A DNA stretch of 64,000 nt from a bacterium (GCA_905221345.1 CAJNCW010000002.1:62001-126000); one strand, 5' to 3'; counted from the first letter of the stretch, positions 53,156-63,095 are shown. A program made the numbers and translations. The notes: generated by a model not told the origin, from the letters alone.

Positions 53156-53668
53156 TTAATAATGCATAAGTACCTTGTAATCGTAATCTCCGATTTTTTC
53201 ACGGCCTTTAAGCTCATCCAACTCAATCAAGAAAGCACAACCGGCTACAACTCCACCAAGTCTTTCGATCATCTCAATTGTTGCCTTGACAGTTCCACCT
53301 GTTGCCAAAAGATCATCTACGATGAGAACACGTTGGCCTGGCTTGATCGCATCAGCATGCATGGTCAAGGTATCAATACCGTACTCTTTCTCATAGTCAG
53401 CAGAAATGACTTCACGTGGCAATTTCCCTGGTTTACGAACAGGAGCAAAGCCAATTCCCAACTCAAAGGCAACTGGACAGCCGACAATAAATCCACGAGC
53501 TTCTGGTCCCACGATCATGTCGATTTTCTTGTCCGTTGCATACTGAACAATTTCACGAACAGCGTAACTATAAGCATTTCCATCTGCCATCAAAGGGCTG
53601 ATATCACGGAAGGTAATACCTTCCTTAGGATAATTTTCAATCGTTGCGATATAATCTTTTAAATTCAT
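53156..53668 (-). CDS. apt: Adenine phosphoribosyltransferase
   Basis: 170 residues. PRPP-binding motif [17 protein letters not shown] and the adenine-site segment [10 protein letters not shown]. Converts adenine to AMP in purine salvage. Start [18 protein letters not shown] is the family start. A weak AAAACAG/CTGTTTT hairpin follows. Confidence 0.97.
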   Translation of the reverse strand: MNLKDYIATIENYPKEGITFRDISPLMADGNAYSYAVREIVQYATDKKIDMIVGPEARGFIVGCPVAFELGIGFAPVRKPGKLPREVISADYEKEYGIDTLTMHADAIKPGQRVLIVDDLLATGGTVKATIEMIERLGGVVAGCAFLIELDELKGREKIGDYDYKVLMHY

Positions 53669-53786
53669 CTTTTTCTTTCTTTCAAAGTTTTTACTCTCTA
53701 TTATACCATATTTTCTGTGAAAGAAGAAATAGAAGATTTTTATTTGCTAATCCATGATTTCGTCCTGCTGATTTAAGATTCAAGCT

Positions 53787-54239
53787 TTAATCCAACCACT
53801 GAATATAGGCTGTTTTATCTTCACTATTATAACCAGCTTCTTTATAAAAATTCTGAGTACTTGCATTTTTAGAACCTGTCAGGAGCATCATCTTATAACA
53901 ATTTTCCTCTTTAGCTATTTGTTTAGCATATTCAAGACAAGCGCTTGCATACCCTTTCCCTCTATCTTCTTCTCGAGTCACCACATTTTCTATCAAAGCA
54001 TAGGGTCTCACACCTCTTGTCAAGTTGGGAATAATGACACAAATACAGGAGGATACTATTCTTCCTTCCACCTCCTTCACGATAACATGATGGCGTTGGT
54101 CAGAAATCATCTCACTCCATACTTGCTGCAAATGAAGACTATTTTCTGGGATTTCTTTCTCATGTAAGGACAGGTAGAGATTTAATAACTCAAATAAATC
54201 CTCCTGTACAGCTTCTCTCAACACTTTTATTTCCTCCAA
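53787..54239 (-). CDS. GNAT family N-acetyltransferase
   Basis: 150 residues. The acetyl-CoA site is visible as ENVVTREEDRGKGYASACLE and the closing motif as NASTQNFYKEAGY. A general small-molecule or protein acetyltransferase; the substrate cannot be told. Monocistronic between rplA and apt. Confidence 0.88.
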   Translation of the reverse strand: MEEIKVLREAVQEDLFELLNLYLSLHEKEIPENSLHLQQVWSEMISDQRHHVIVKEVEGRIVSSCICVIIPNLTRGVRPYALIENVVTREEDRGKGYASACLEYAKQIAKEENCYKMMLLTGSKNASTQNFYKEAGYNSEDKTAYIQWLD

Positions 54240-54300
54240 TCCTTTGTTGTTAATAGATTTGAATAAAAAAACTCTGACCGAAGTCAGAGATTCTAGTTAA

Positions 54301-54990
54301 TTAAAGTGAGTTCACGTCAACCTTGATACCAACACCTTGAGTAGTTGTGATTGTCAAGTTTGTTACGTAAGTTCCTTTAGCCGTAGCTGGTTTTGCTTTT
54401 TGGATTGTTTCGTTGAAAGCTTTAAAGTTTTCAACCAATTTTTCAGCTTCAAATGATACTTTACCGATGATTGCTTGAACGTTACCTGCACGGTCAGCAC
54501 GGTAAGTAATTTTACCACCTTTAGACTCTTCAACTGCTTTAGCAATATCCATTGTTACTGTACCAGTTTTAGGGTTTGGCATCAAGTTACGTGGTCCAAG
54601 GACACGTCCTAGACGTCCAACAAGAGCCATCATGTCAGGTGTAGCGATAACTACGTCAAAGTCCAACCAACCGTCGTTGATTTTTGCAACAAGGTCATCT
54701 TCACCAACGAAGTCTGCACCAGCAGCTTTTGCTTCTTCAGCTTTTGCACCACGTGCGAAAACAAGAACACGTGAAGTTTTACCAGTACCGTTTGGCAATA
54801 CCATTGCGCCACGGATTTGTTGGTCAGCTTTTTTAACGTCGATGTTCAAGTTGTAAGCAACTTCTACAGTTGCGTCAAATTTTGCAAAGTTAGTTTCTTT
54901 TGCAAGTGCTACAGCTTCTTCTACGCTGTACGCTTTTGTGCTGTCGATTTTCTCAAGTGCAGCACGAAGTTGTTTGCTTTTTTTAGCCAT
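54301..54990 (-). CDS. rplA: 50S ribosomal protein L1
   Basis: 229 residues, full length, with the L1 signature region [20 protein letters not shown]. It binds 23S rRNA at the L1 stalk and in many bacteria also represses its own operon. Normally follows rplK closely; here a 213-bp gap with an inserted repeat separates them. Confidence 0.98.
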   Translation of the reverse strand: MAKKSKQLRAALEKIDSTKAYSVEEAVALAKETNFAKFDATVEVAYNLNIDVKKADQQIRGAMVLPNGTGKTSRVLVFARGAKAEEAKAAGADFVGEDDLVAKINDGWLDFDVVIATPDMMALVGRLGRVLGPRNLMPNPKTGTVTMDIAKAVEESKGGKITYRADRAGNVQAIIGKVSFEAEKLVENFKAFNETIQKAKPATAKGTYVTNLTITTTQGVGIKVDVNSL

Positions 54991-55070
54991 TTTCTATTCT
55001 CCTTGTAAGTGGTTCAATCGATTTTCATCTCCCACGTCACTTCTCGAAATGATGAAGTCTTGCGGGTTAT

Positions 55071-55176
55071 CAGTCTATTATTTTTCTTTTCCTACTTCTA
55101 CTTCGTTAAGTTCCTTTGCTGTACCTAAGTACAAGCCTCAGTCACTTGCCTAGTATGAAAAGTAACTAATAGACTG
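55071..55176. repeat. MITE-like element between rplK and rplA (possible RUP)
   Basis: A 106-bp segment bounded by perfect 10-bp inverted repeats CAGTCTATTA (55071-55080) and TAATAGACTG (55167-55176), with a central palindromic GTACCTAAGTAC. Size is close to the 107-bp RUP element of pneumococcus, but I cannot confirm the family from memory. It is read as part of the rplK-rplA mRNA. Confidence 0.6.
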
Positions 55177-55203
55177 CTGTGAGATTTTCTACTGTGTTAT
55201 TGA

Positions 55204-55629
55204 TTAGTCAACAACAGTGAATCCCATAGAACGAGCAGTACCTTCGATCATACGCATTGCAGACTCAATGTTTGCTGCGTTCAAATCTGGCATCTTAGTT
55301 TCTGCAATTTCTTGTACTTGTGCACGAGTAACTGTAGCAACTTTAGTTTTGTTAGGTGTACCTGATCCTTTTTCAACACCTGCAGCTTTTTTCAAAAGAA
55401 CAGCAGCTGGTGGTGTTTTTGTAACGAAAGTAAATGATTTGTCTTCGTATACTGAGATAACAACTGGAATGATCATACCAGCTTGGTCAGCTGTACGAGC
55501 GTTGAACTCTTTTGTGAATCCCATGATGTTGATACCAGCTTGACCAAGAGCAGGTCCAACCGGTGGAGCTGGTGTAGCTTTACCAGCAGGGATTTGCAAT
55601 TTTACAAGTTTTTCGACTTTTTTAGCCAT
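55204..55629 (-). CDS. rplK: 50S ribosomal protein L11
   Basis: 141 residues. The N-terminal GTPase-centre domain holds [20 protein letters not shown], the site of thiostrepton-type contact, and the C-terminal domain binds 23S rRNA. First gene of the L11-L1 operon, with a strong GGAGGA site. Confidence 0.98.
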   Translation of the reverse strand: MAKKVEKLVKLQIPAGKATPAPPVGPALGQAGINIMGFTKEFNARTADQAGMIIPVVISVYEDKSFTFVTKTPPAAVLLKKAAGVEKGSGTPNKTKVATVTRAQVQEIAETKMPDLNAANIESAMRMIEGTARSMGFTVVD

Positions 55630-55751
55630 TTTTAAATCCTCCTTTGTGGTTTTGGCGGTAATTAGAGATTTTTACCTCCCACAAGTATGCTTTACGCATA
55701 CCTTTCCATTATACACTATTTATCTAAAAATGCAAGAGAAAAATTTCTTTT

Positions 55752-56468
55752 TTAATCGACATAATCTCCGCCTTCAAAGCCATAGTATTCTTCCAGACTA
55801 AGGCCACTTGCAGCAATTTCTTTGGCTTCTTTTCCAACGTAGCGAAGATGCCATTCTTCCGCCATGTAGCCAGTCTCTTTTTCCTTACCTTTGAGATAGC
55901 GCACAACAAAGCCATAGTCAGCCGCATGATCCAAGAGCCACTGGGCTGCCTTTTCTTCAGTAACTAAATCACCATCTGTCCCGATAAGGTCAAAAGCAAG
56001 GCCTGTCTGGTGTTCACTGTATCCAGGACGAGCTGAGTAGCGATCTGCCGCTTCCTTCCCGTCTTGATTCACATAGTCTTGATAAAGCTTGGTTTGAGTT
56101 TCATAACTTCTAAAACCACTGTAATGATCGCTGATTGGGTAGCCAGCTGCTTGCATTGCTGCAATGAGTTTGACCAACTCTGCTTTAGCTGTTGGATTTT
56201 CTCCTGGATTATAGTCTTTTGACAAAGGATAGTGCTTATTAGCTACGACGATTTCATCGTATTTTCCTTGTATACTATAGTGGTCTCCCTTATTCACAAC
56301 CTCCGCCTTCTTCTGACTAGAGGCTTGAGATTTGCTCCCTACAGTTCCTTCAGGTTGACTAGTTTGTTCCGTTTTTTGAGTGTTTTCTTCATTTTTAGGT
56401 TTTTCTTGAGAACATGCTGCTAGGGTTACTGCTAGCAAACCAGATAAAACAATGTATCTTTTCTTCAT
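55752..56468 (-). CDS. ldcB: L,D-carboxypeptidase lipoprotein (VanY family, LdcB/DacB)
   Basis: 238 residues. A lipoprotein signal peptide ends in the lipobox LAAC (Cys19), followed by a disordered Glu/Ser/Lys linker and a VanY-type zinc peptidase domain. Zinc and catalytic residues are seen in YSEHQTGLAFDL and EEWHLRYV. It trims tetrapeptides of peptidoglycan to tripeptides on the outer membrane face. Also called dacB in pneumococcus. Confidence 0.92.
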   Translation of the reverse strand: MKKRYIVLSGLLAVTLAACSQEKPKNEENTQKTEQTSQPEGTVGSKSQASSQKKAEVVNKGDHYSIQGKYDEIVVANKHYPLSKDYNPGENPTAKAELVKLIAAMQAAGYPISDHYSGFRSYETQTKLYQDYVNQDGKEAADRYSARPGYSEHQTGLAFDLIGTDGDLVTEEKAAQWLLDHAADYGFVVRYLKGKEKETGYMAEEWHLRYVGKEAKEIAASGLSLEEYYGFEGGDYVD

Positions 56469-56482
56469 TTTTTCTTCCTCTC

Positions 56483-56944
56483 TTAAACCACGTGCTTCTC
56501 TAGTTCATCGGATAAGGCTCTTATCATTTGTTCCAGTTCAGGGGATTGCACTTGGTAATCTTCTGCCGCCATTTCTTCCCAGGGCACCCACCAGACTGGA
56601 CCACGGCCATTCAATCCATGACCCTTCATATCGCCCGACCGTCTTGGAAAGAGGTGCCAGTGAGCGTGGGCATCTCCATTTCCTAGGAGTTCGATGTTCA
56701 TCTTTTCAGCTTTAAACGTTTTGGCGACTGCTTCTTGGACCAAACTCATTTCCTCTAGAAAACGCAGTTTTTCAGAAGTCTCCATATGGTGAAGTTCTGT
56801 GACATGCTCTTTTGCCAGAAATAAGGTATATCCCTTAAAGTATTGGTGGTCTCCAATAACAACATAGCCTGTTTCTAGTTCTTTTACAAAGTAGGGATTT
56901 TCCCCTGCCTTGATCCATTCAATTCTTTGACAAATCAAGCACAT
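56483..56944 (-). CDS. HIT family hydrolase
   Basis: 153 residues. The histidine-triad active site reads HAHWHLFPR; CLICQRIEWIKAGENPYFV at the start is the common HIT opening. Hydrolyses nucleotide phosphoramidates or dinucleotides. Lies one base after the M42 peptidase gene in the same operon. Confidence 0.9.
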   Translation of the reverse strand: MCLICQRIEWIKAGENPYFVKELETGYVVIGDHQYFKGYTLFLAKEHVTELHHMETSEKLRFLEEMSLVQEAVAKTFKAEKMNIELLGNGDAHAHWHLFPRRSGDMKGHGLNGRGPVWWVPWEEMAAEDYQVQSPELEQMIRALSDELEKHVV

Positions 56945-56945
56945 A

Positions 56946-57983
56946 TTAGTCTACCAATGCACTCTTGAGATAAGCATCAACCATACGCTCTGTCGCCACG
57001 ACTGAATCAATATGTGTTCGTTCGTAAGAGTGACTGGACTCAATACCAGCTCCAAGGAGGGCATGCTTGACTTCTGCTCCTGCAGACATAGCTGCTGAAG
57101 CATCCGAACCGTAAAATGGATAAATGTCGAGCTTAAATGGAATATCTTGCTCCTTCGCCAAAGCCACTAAATGTTGACGGAAGTCATAGTGATAGGGACC
57201 TGAAGCGTCCTTGACACAGATAGACACTGTATACTCATCCGTCTGCTGGTCATCGCCCATAGCTCCCATATCTACAGCCAGATATTCCACTACCTGAGCA
57301 GGAATATTGGAGTTAGCACCATGGCCAACCTCTTCAAAGACTGAAAAAGCAAAATGAGTTGTTACTGGCAATTCAATCCTCTCTTCCTTATAAATACGAA
57401 GCAGATTGAGCAAAATCGCTGCGCTGACCTTATCGTCCAAATGACGTGACTTGATAAAACCAGTATCTGTCACGACAGTTCGCGGGTCAAAACTGATAAA
57501 GTCGCCAACCTCGATGCCCAAGGCGCGGGTTTCTTTTTCATTGGTCACTTTTTCGTCCAAACGCACTTCCATATTGTCCTGTGTGCGCTCAGCAGTTCCA
57601 GCATCTTTGTAGACATGGCAAGAAGTCTGGTGGATGAGGATGGTTCCAGATACCTTTTTACCTGTGCTAGCCACATGAACTGTACAGTTCTCACCTTCAA
57701 TCATGTTCCAAGGGAAACCACCGATACGATCCAATTTGAGACGGCCATCTGGTTTGACAGCACGGACAATAGCACCCAGCGTATCCACGTGGGCAGTAAC
57801 ATAGCGTTGTTGTTCATCATTTTGACCTTTGATGGTTACATTGACACCACCCTTGGCTGTGCGAACAGGCTGGTAACCAAGCTCTTCTAAAGTATGGACT
57901 AAGTAGTCTGAAATCTCACGAGTAAATCCTGTCGGAGATGCAATAGCGGTTAGTTCTTTGATATAGTTTACAGTTTGATTCAT
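56946..57983 (-). CDS. M42 family glutamyl-type aminopeptidase
   Basis: 345 residues. Metal ligands are visible: AHVDTLGAIV (His, Asp), SRHLDDKVSA (Asp), FSVFEEVGHGAN (catalytic Glu pair), AVDMGAMGD (Asp) and SSHSYERTH (His). Large cytoplasmic complexes of such enzymes cut N-terminal residues from peptides. I start at 57983 (MNQTVNYIKEL), behind AGAGGTG, rather than at 58004. Confidence 0.9.
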   Translation of the reverse strand: MNQTVNYIKELTAIASPTGFTREISDYLVHTLEELGYQPVRTAKGGVNVTIKGQNDEQQRYVTAHVDTLGAIVRAVKPDGRLKLDRIGGFPWNMIEGENCTVHVASTGKKVSGTILIHQTSCHVYKDAGTAERTQDNMEVRLDEKVTNEKETRALGIEVGDFISFDPRTVVTDTGFIKSRHLDDKVSAAILLNLLRIYKEERIELPVTTHFAFSVFEEVGHGANSNIPAQVVEYLAVDMGAMGDDQQTDEYTVSICVKDASGPYHYDFRQHLVALAKEQDIPFKLDIYPFYGSDASAAMSAGAEVKHALLGAGIESSHSYERTHIDSVVATERMVDAYLKSALVD

Positions 57984-58055
57984 TTCTTCACCTCTTCTTT
58001 CCATTATATCACTTTTCCAGCTAGATCCCTTCTTAAAAGGAACTTAGGTATCTAG

Positions 58056-58084
58056 TTGATTTCACTATGGATCCGTGTTATAAT
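58056..58084 (+). promoter_or_regulatory. Promoter of the lipoprotein gene
   Basis: TTGATT (58056-58061), 17-nt spacer, TATAAT (58079-58084), reading away from the M42 gene. Confidence 0.82.
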
Positions 58085-58119
58085 AAAAATACTTTGATTA
58101 TGAAAGGAAAGTAATAGAT

Positions 58120-58671
58120 ATGAAATCATACTTTAAAGCCTCGCTAGCCCTTGTGACTTCACTTGTCCTCCTACTCGGATGTTCCAAACAAGCATCAACA
58201 CCTGCCAACAGCAGTTCTAAAGAAGATAAAACTACTCAGTCAAGCGAGACCAAACAAGGCACTGAACAATCATCTGAGAAGAAAGAAACAGTCAAGACAC
58301 ATACTTTTGTCAACAAAAGCAATTCTGGGATCACTTCTACCTTGGTTTATACTGTAGAAGGCGACAATGTTACCAAGCAAACAGCTCACAATGTTGCAGA
58401 TCCTGAGATTCTTAACGCAACTCCAGAAGATGTCAAGAGTTTTATCGAAGAAAAGTACAAAGGTTACAATGGACTCAAAGGCGTTAAACATACCCTTGAA
58501 ATCAAGGACGGAAAAGTTGTTCAAGATCTTGAAGTTGATTTCTCAGTTGCAAGCATTAGCGAACTTAGAAAAGCACTCCCTGAAGAATATTCTGGTATCG
58601 GCAATCGTGTCAGTTTCTCAAACTCTAAAAAAGCACTAGAGAAAATGGGATTTACTGAAGAAACTAACTGA
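58120..58671 (+). CDS. Lipoprotein of the YehR/DUF1307 type
   Basis: 183 residues. A lipoprotein signal ends at LLLGC (Cys21). A Ser/Thr/Glu/Lys-rich linker (about 25-66) leads to a compact domain (about 70-183) with TPEDVKSFIEEKYKGYNG and SISELRKALPEEYSG, as in DUF1307 surface lipoproteins. Role unknown. Site AAAGGAAAG precedes the ATG; monocistronic. Confidence 0.85.
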   Translation: MKSYFKASLALVTSLVLLLGCSKQASTPANSSSKEDKTTQSSETKQGTEQSSEKKETVKTHTFVNKSNSGITSTLVYTVEGDNVTKQTAHNVADPEILNATPEDVKSFIEEKYKGYNGLKGVKHTLEIKDGKVVQDLEVDFSVASISELRKALPEEYSGIGNRVSFSNSKKALEKMGFTEETN

Positions 58672-58692
58672 TCCTCCAAAGTTAATATAGGC

Positions 58693-58724
58693 AAAAATCC
58701 TTGGCTTGAGCCAAGAATTTTTTT
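58693..58724. terminator. Bidirectional terminator between lipoprotein gene and brnQ
   Basis: AAATCCTTGGC pairs with GCCAAGAATTT (one mismatch) around loop TTGA, with A- and T-runs on the two sides of converging genes. Confidence 0.9.
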
Positions 58725-60048
58725 ATTCCATCTCAAAAACATCACTCTCTTGTTTGTTTGGTAGAATCAATGAAAGCAAAATTCCAATAATAGCTGGCAC
58801 TAGCCATGGAAGAGAGGCTGACGCAAACGGAAGGGCATTAATCAGATTTTCTAGAAAGGCAATCTTAAAGGAACTTCCAAGGACGCTTGCAAGAGCAATA
58901 GCTGTAACAAGCCCAATGGTTAACTGCATACCCGGTTTTGATAGGGCGACAAATTTATTGACAATCACAATCATCACAATAACAATGGTAATTGGGTACA
59001 AGATTACCAGCACTGGAACTGAATACTTGATAATTGCGTCAAGACCAAGGTTGGCAATAGCAAATCCAATCAAGGTAAAGACAGTTGCATAGACCTTGTA
59101 GCTGATTTGCGGAAAACGTTCATTGAAAAATTCAGCTGTTGACACAATCAAACCAACTGTCGTTGTAAAGCAGGTTACAGTTACCATAACAGCAAGGAAG
59201 AGTTGAGCTGTCGAACCAAAGATTTCCTGAGTTGCTTGTGACAAAATATAAACACCTGGTGTTCCACCCTTCATCACTTCAGCTGGTACCGGGAAGTGAT
59301 TTCCAAGGAATCCTAAACCGATATAAAGAGCGCTAAAGGCAAGAGCTACAACGATACCAACCACCCAAATAGTTGAAATGTATTCTTTCTTACTGGAGAA
59401 TCCAAGTTGTTTCAAGGTTTGAACTGCAATCACACTAAAGGCAACTGAAGCAAGGGCATCCAAGGTGTTATAACCTTCTAGGAAACCTGTCCCAAAAGCA
59501 GAAGCTTGATAAGCAGCTGAGGCAGTTTGAGGACTGGTTCCACCGTATTTGAAGGCACCTAGTACAACCAAGATAACGATCAAAATCGCAAAGACTGGCG
59601 TTAAGATACGTCCGATTCGATCCAAAATCTTTGATGGATTGAGCGAAATCAAATACGCTGCTGCAAAATACAACACAGTAAAGATAATCAATCCTAGACC
59701 TTTATTTGCTTCAGACAAGAGAGGGCTAATCCCAACTTCGTAAGCTGTTGTAGCTGTACGCGGAATAGCAAAAAAGGGTCCAATCGATAGATAGAGGACT
59801 GCAAGATAAAGCGTCGCAAACCAAGGTGAGATTTTCTTAGAAATCTCGTGAATGTATCCTTTAGGGTTTAGAGTTCCAATAATAAGTGTCAAGACGGCAA
59901 TACCGACACCTGAAAAGACAAAACCTGCGATGGCAGGAAGAAACTGTTCTCCAGATAAAGCACCTAGAGAAGGTGGAAAAATCAAATTTCCCGCACCAAA
60001 AAATATTCCAAACAGGAGCAAGCCTGTTAGGGCACCTTTTTTAGCCAT
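58723..60048 (-). CDS. brnQ: Branched-chain amino acid:cation symporter
   Basis: 441 residues with about twelve membrane helices and the LIVCS family opening LLLFGIFFGAGNLIFPPSLG. Imports Leu, Ile and Val with sodium or protons. I start at 60048 (MAKKGALTG), preceded by AAGGAG; the frame open to 60129 covers the promoter (TATACT on the minus strand near 60085). Members of this family are common CodY targets. Confidence 0.95.
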   Translation of the reverse strand: MAKKGALTGLLLFGIFFGAGNLIFPPSLGALSGEQFLPAIAGFVFSGVGIAVLTLIIGTLNPKGYIHEISKKISPWFATLYLAVLYLSIGPFFAIPRTATTAYEVGISPLLSEANKGLGLIIFTVLYFAAAYLISLNPSKILDRIGRILTPVFAILIVILVVLGAFKYGGTSPQTASAAYQASAFGTGFLEGYNTLDALASVAFSVIAVQTLKQLGFSSKKEYISTIWVVGIVVALAFSALYIGLGFLGNHFPVPAEVMKGGTPGVYILSQATQEIFGSTAQLFLAVMVTVTCFTTTVGLIVSTAEFFNERFPQISYKVYATVFTLIGFAIANLGLDAIIKYSVPVLVILYPITIVIVMIVIVNKFVALSKPGMQLTIGLVTAIALASVLGSSFKIAFLENLINALPFASASLPWLVPAIIGILLSLILPNKQESDVFEME

Positions 60049-60176
60049 AAAAATCTCCTTCATAATTCTAAAATACTGACCTAGTATACCATGATTAAGA
60101 CTCTGAAAAAAGTATCCAAAATTAATCATTGAATGTTTTCAATATTTTTAAAAATAAGAATTGTCTAAAAACAAAA

Positions 60177-60208
60177 ACCCTCACTCAGTTGGAACCGAGC
60201 AAGGGAAG
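60177..60208 (-). terminator. Terminator of the peptidase-to-rhodanese gene run
   Basis: On the minus strand CCCTTGCTCGGTT pairs with AACTGAGTGAGGG (few mismatches), followed by TTTTTGTTTTT. Confidence 0.85.
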
Positions 60209-60232
60209 ATTAGGATCTATCACCATATAGGT

Positions 60233-60520
60233 TTAAAGATTTTCAAAGGCCGTCATTCCACCTTGGACATTGATGACCTTGTATCCATGTTCCTCTAAGA
60301 ACTGGCAAGCACGAGCTGAACGAATGCCCGACTTACAGATGACATAATAGAGTTGGTCAAGTTCCAACTCTTGGTAGCGATCCGCTAACTCAGAAAGAGG
60401 AAGAAGCTGGACTCCTTCTAAGTGAAGGGCATCATACTCCTCCTGCTCACGAACATCTAGCACGTGTAAGTTTTCTTTCTGATAAGCTTGGTAAAAGCTC
60501 GAAAATGGAATTTCTTTCAT
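60233..60520 (-). CDS. Rhodanese-domain protein
   Basis: 95 residues: a single rhodanese domain opening HVLDVREQEEYDALHLEG. The active-site loop CKSGIRSA keeps the catalytic Cys, so unlike the protein at 10712 it can act as a sulfurtransferase. Cytoplasmic. Last gene of a leftward run with the YbaK-type and UDG-type genes. Confidence 0.9.
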   Translation of the reverse strand: MKEIPFSSFYQAYQKENLHVLDVREQEEYDALHLEGVQLLPLSELADRYQELELDQLYYVICKSGIRSARACQFLEEHGYKVINVQGGMTAFENL

Positions 60521-60540
60521 GATTTCTCCTATAGAATTTG

Positions 60541-61032
60541 TTATGGAAGTGTTAAAATTTCATAGCTAAAGTCAATAGCCTCTAAAAATCGGAACAAGTC
60601 TTGGGTTTTAATAAAGATAGTCTTTTCATTGATATTGGGATGGAAGGTCATGATCTCTTCTGACAAAATATCCTTGTCAAAGTATACATGAATATCTTTT
60701 TCTGCATTATTTAACAAACCAAAAGGTGAAACCGTTCCTGGCAGTAATTGCATTTTCTCAGCCAAAGAATCTGCTGAAGCCATGCGAATCCGATTAGCTC
60801 CCACTTGTTCTTTAAAGTCATCCATATCCAATGATTTATGGTCATCCATGACGAGCAGATAGTATTGGGTTTTCTTTTTGTTGGTCAAAAACATGGACTT
60901 GGTTCGAACTCCTTCTAGGCCTTCAATATAGCTATCCGCCTGCTCTGTCGTAAATGCAGGTGGATGCTCCACCACATCATAGGTGATCCCCAACTCTTGC
61001 AACTTATTAGCTACTTGTTGATAAGCATCCAT
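60541..61032 (-). CDS. YbaK/ProX-type aminoacyl-tRNA deacylase
   Basis: 163 residues of the prolyl-tRNA editing fold: VVEHPPAFTTEQADSYIEGL at the start and LPGTVSPFGLLNNAEKDI, the substrate loop. Frees tRNAPro (or others) from wrong amino acids. The pattern is closest to ProX/PrdX-type free-standing editors. Twelve bases after the UDG-like gene. Confidence 0.88.
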   Translation of the reverse strand: MDAYQQVANKLQELGITYDVVEHPPAFTTEQADSYIEGLEGVRTKSMFLTNKKKTQYYLLVMDDHKSLDMDDFKEQVGANRIRMASADSLAEKMQLLPGTVSPFGLLNNAEKDIHVYFDKDILSEEIMTFHPNINEKTIFIKTQDLFRFLEAIDFSYEILTLP

Positions 61033-61044
61033 AGTTCTTCTCCT

Positions 61045-61629
61045 TTATTGATGAATAATCTTTTGTACCAATGCTTGCAATTCTGGCACCACTTCTGCCT
61101 CAAACCAAGGATTCTTAGCCATCCAGATTTGATTTCGTGGTGACGGGTGCACCAGAGGGAAAAATTCTGGCAGATAGTCTTTATAGCGTTTTACCCGCTC
61201 TGTTACCTTGCCACTAACTTTCTCATGTAAATAGTAGGCTTGGGCATACTGGCCAATCAAAAGGGTCAATTCAATATTCGGACATCCTTTGAGGAGTTGT
61301 GGGTGCCATTTTTCGGCAAAGCCTTTACGGGGTGGAAGGTCGCCTGATTTCCCATGTCCTGGGAAATAAAAGTCCATAGGAATAACTGCAAACAACCCTG
61401 AATTGTAAAAGGTATCTTCATCAACACCTAACCACTCACGCAGACGATCACCACTCTTATCCTTCCAGTAAATTCCAGCTTCTTGCGTTTTAAAGCCCGG
61501 AGCTTGTCCGACAATATTGATGCGAGCTGTCTTTGGTGCCGCAAAGAGAGGTTCGATTCCGCGTTCTGTATAGCTGGCATTCTGTGGATCAGCCATAATA
61601 GCTTTCTTGATTCTTTCAATTTGAGACAT
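61045..61629 (-). CDS. Uracil-DNA glycosylase superfamily protein
   Basis: 194 residues. Active-site motifs INIVGQAPGFKT and LVHPSPRNQIW mark the UDG fold. The longer insertion with FYFPGHGKSGDLPPRKGFA is like the streptococcal uracil-DNA glycosylase-like group rather than classic Ung. Start 61629 (MSQIERIKKAI) follows GGAGGG; the frame open to 61665 has no site. Probable DNA repair role; activity unproven. Confidence 0.85.
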   Translation of the reverse strand: MSQIERIKKAIMADPQNASYTERGIEPLFAAPKTARINIVGQAPGFKTQEAGIYWKDKSGDRLREWLGVDEDTFYNSGLFAVIPMDFYFPGHGKSGDLPPRKGFAEKWHPQLLKGCPNIELTLLIGQYAQAYYLHEKVSGKVTERVKRYKDYLPEFFPLVHPSPRNQIWMAKNPWFEAEVVPELQALVQKIIHQ

Positions 61630-61682
61630 CTGTTTTCCCTCCAAAAAGAAGTCTAAGCATAACATCTCAGACTTCTATCGTT

Positions 61683-63083
61683 TTATTTGATCAATTCATA
61701 GATAGCTTCTGCATAGATTGCTGCTGCTCGGAAGAGATCGTCCAAGGCGATAAATTCGTTGGCTTGGTGCATGGTATCGATTGAGTCTGGGAACATCGCA
61801 CCGTAGGCAACCCCACGTTCCAGCAAGCGGCCAAAGGTACCACCACCGATGACTTGTTCATGACCTTGAAGCCCAGTTTGTTTTTCATAGACATTCAACA
61901 AGGTTTGCACAAGCGGATCTTCCATTGGAACATAGTGAGGTGTATGACCATGTTCAGAAAGGCTAACAGAAGCAACTGGCAAGTTTTCAAGGGTTGACTT
62001 GATTTGCTCTGGACTTGTTCCTTTTGGATAACGGAAGTTGAGGGCAATGGTATTGTCAGCACTTGCTTCGTCAAAGCGGAAGACACCCGCATTCATAGAA
62101 AGGGCACCCATCTTTTCATCCACATGAGCAACCTTGAGATTTTCACCCTCATGGTCATTCAAGAGAATCTTACCAGCGATGTCGAGGTAGTCTTTGGCTG
62201 GTCCAGCAAAGTCAAATTGGCTGAGAAAGAGTGCTAGGTAAGTAGCTCCATTGACACCTGAAGCAGGCATAGCACCATGGGCAGATTTACCAATCACAGT
62301 CACCTTGTACTGACCGTTTTCTTCTTGGAGTTCTCCTCTAAGTTTGTGCTCTGCAACAAAGGCATCTAGTTTAGCTTGCAAGTCAGCCAGGTCACCTGAA
62401 ACGACTGCTGTTGCTGACTCCGGTACCATGTTTTCACGCAATCCACCTGTAAAGCTGTGAAGACGAGCAGCACCTGTATTTTCACCTGCAAAGTGGAGGT
62501 ATTCTGTGATATTTCCTTTTTCACCATTGATGATAGGGAACTCAGCGTCTGGAGAGAAACCAAAGTCTGGTTTTGCTAGTCCTACGTGCTCAAAGTAGTA
62601 GTCCATATCTGCCCAGCCTGATTCTTCGTCTGTTCCGACAATGAAACGAACTTTCTTAGAAGTTGGAAGGCCCAATTCTTTGATGATTTTCAAACCATAG
62701 TAACAAGCTGTTGTAGGTCCCTTGTCATCTGAAGCACCACGCGCATAAAGACGACCATCTTTGATAGTTGGCGTGTAAGGATCCGTGTCCCAACCGCTAC
62801 CAGCTGGCACCACGTCCATGTGAGCAAAGATTCCGAGAACTTCTTCTCCTTCACCAAACTCAAAATGTCCTGCGTAGTTATCAACATTCTTAGTTGGATA
62901 GCCATCACGGTCTGCGATTTCAAGGAATTTTTCCAAGGCTTTTACTGGACCAGGTCCAAATGGATGCTGCGCATCTGCCTTACTATCATCACGTTCTGAG
63001 TTGATTTCCAAAAGGCTAAACAAGTCAGCCAAGAGGTCTTCTTTGCGTTTTTCTACTTCTGCTGTAAAATCAATTGCTGTCAT
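61683..63083 (-). CDS. pepV: Dipeptidase PepV (M20 family)
   Basis: 466 residues. Zinc ligands and catalytic residues: FAHMDVVPAG (His, Asp), YARGASDDKGPTTA (Asp), GTDEESGWAD (Glu pair), FSPDAEFP (Asp), and IGGGTFGRL near the end. Broad cytoplasmic dipeptidase that finishes peptide breakdown. Twelve bases after the nitroreductase gene. Confidence 0.95.
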   Translation of the reverse strand: MTAIDFTAEVEKRKEDLLADLFSLLEINSERDDSKADAQHPFGPGPVKALEKFLEIADRDGYPTKNVDNYAGHFEFGEGEEVLGIFAHMDVVPAGSGWDTDPYTPTIKDGRLYARGASDDKGPTTACYYGLKIIKELGLPTSKKVRFIVGTDEESGWADMDYYFEHVGLAKPDFGFSPDAEFPIINGEKGNITEYLHFAGENTGAARLHSFTGGLRENMVPESATAVVSGDLADLQAKLDAFVAEHKLRGELQEENGQYKVTVIGKSAHGAMPASGVNGATYLALFLSQFDFAGPAKDYLDIAGKILLNDHEGENLKVAHVDEKMGALSMNAGVFRFDEASADNTIALNFRYPKGTSPEQIKSTLENLPVASVSLSEHGHTPHYVPMEDPLVQTLLNVYEKQTGLQGHEQVIGGGTFGRLLERGVAYGAMFPDSIDTMHQANEFIALDDLFRAAAIYAEAIYELIK

Positions 63084-63095
63084 TTTTTCTTCCTT

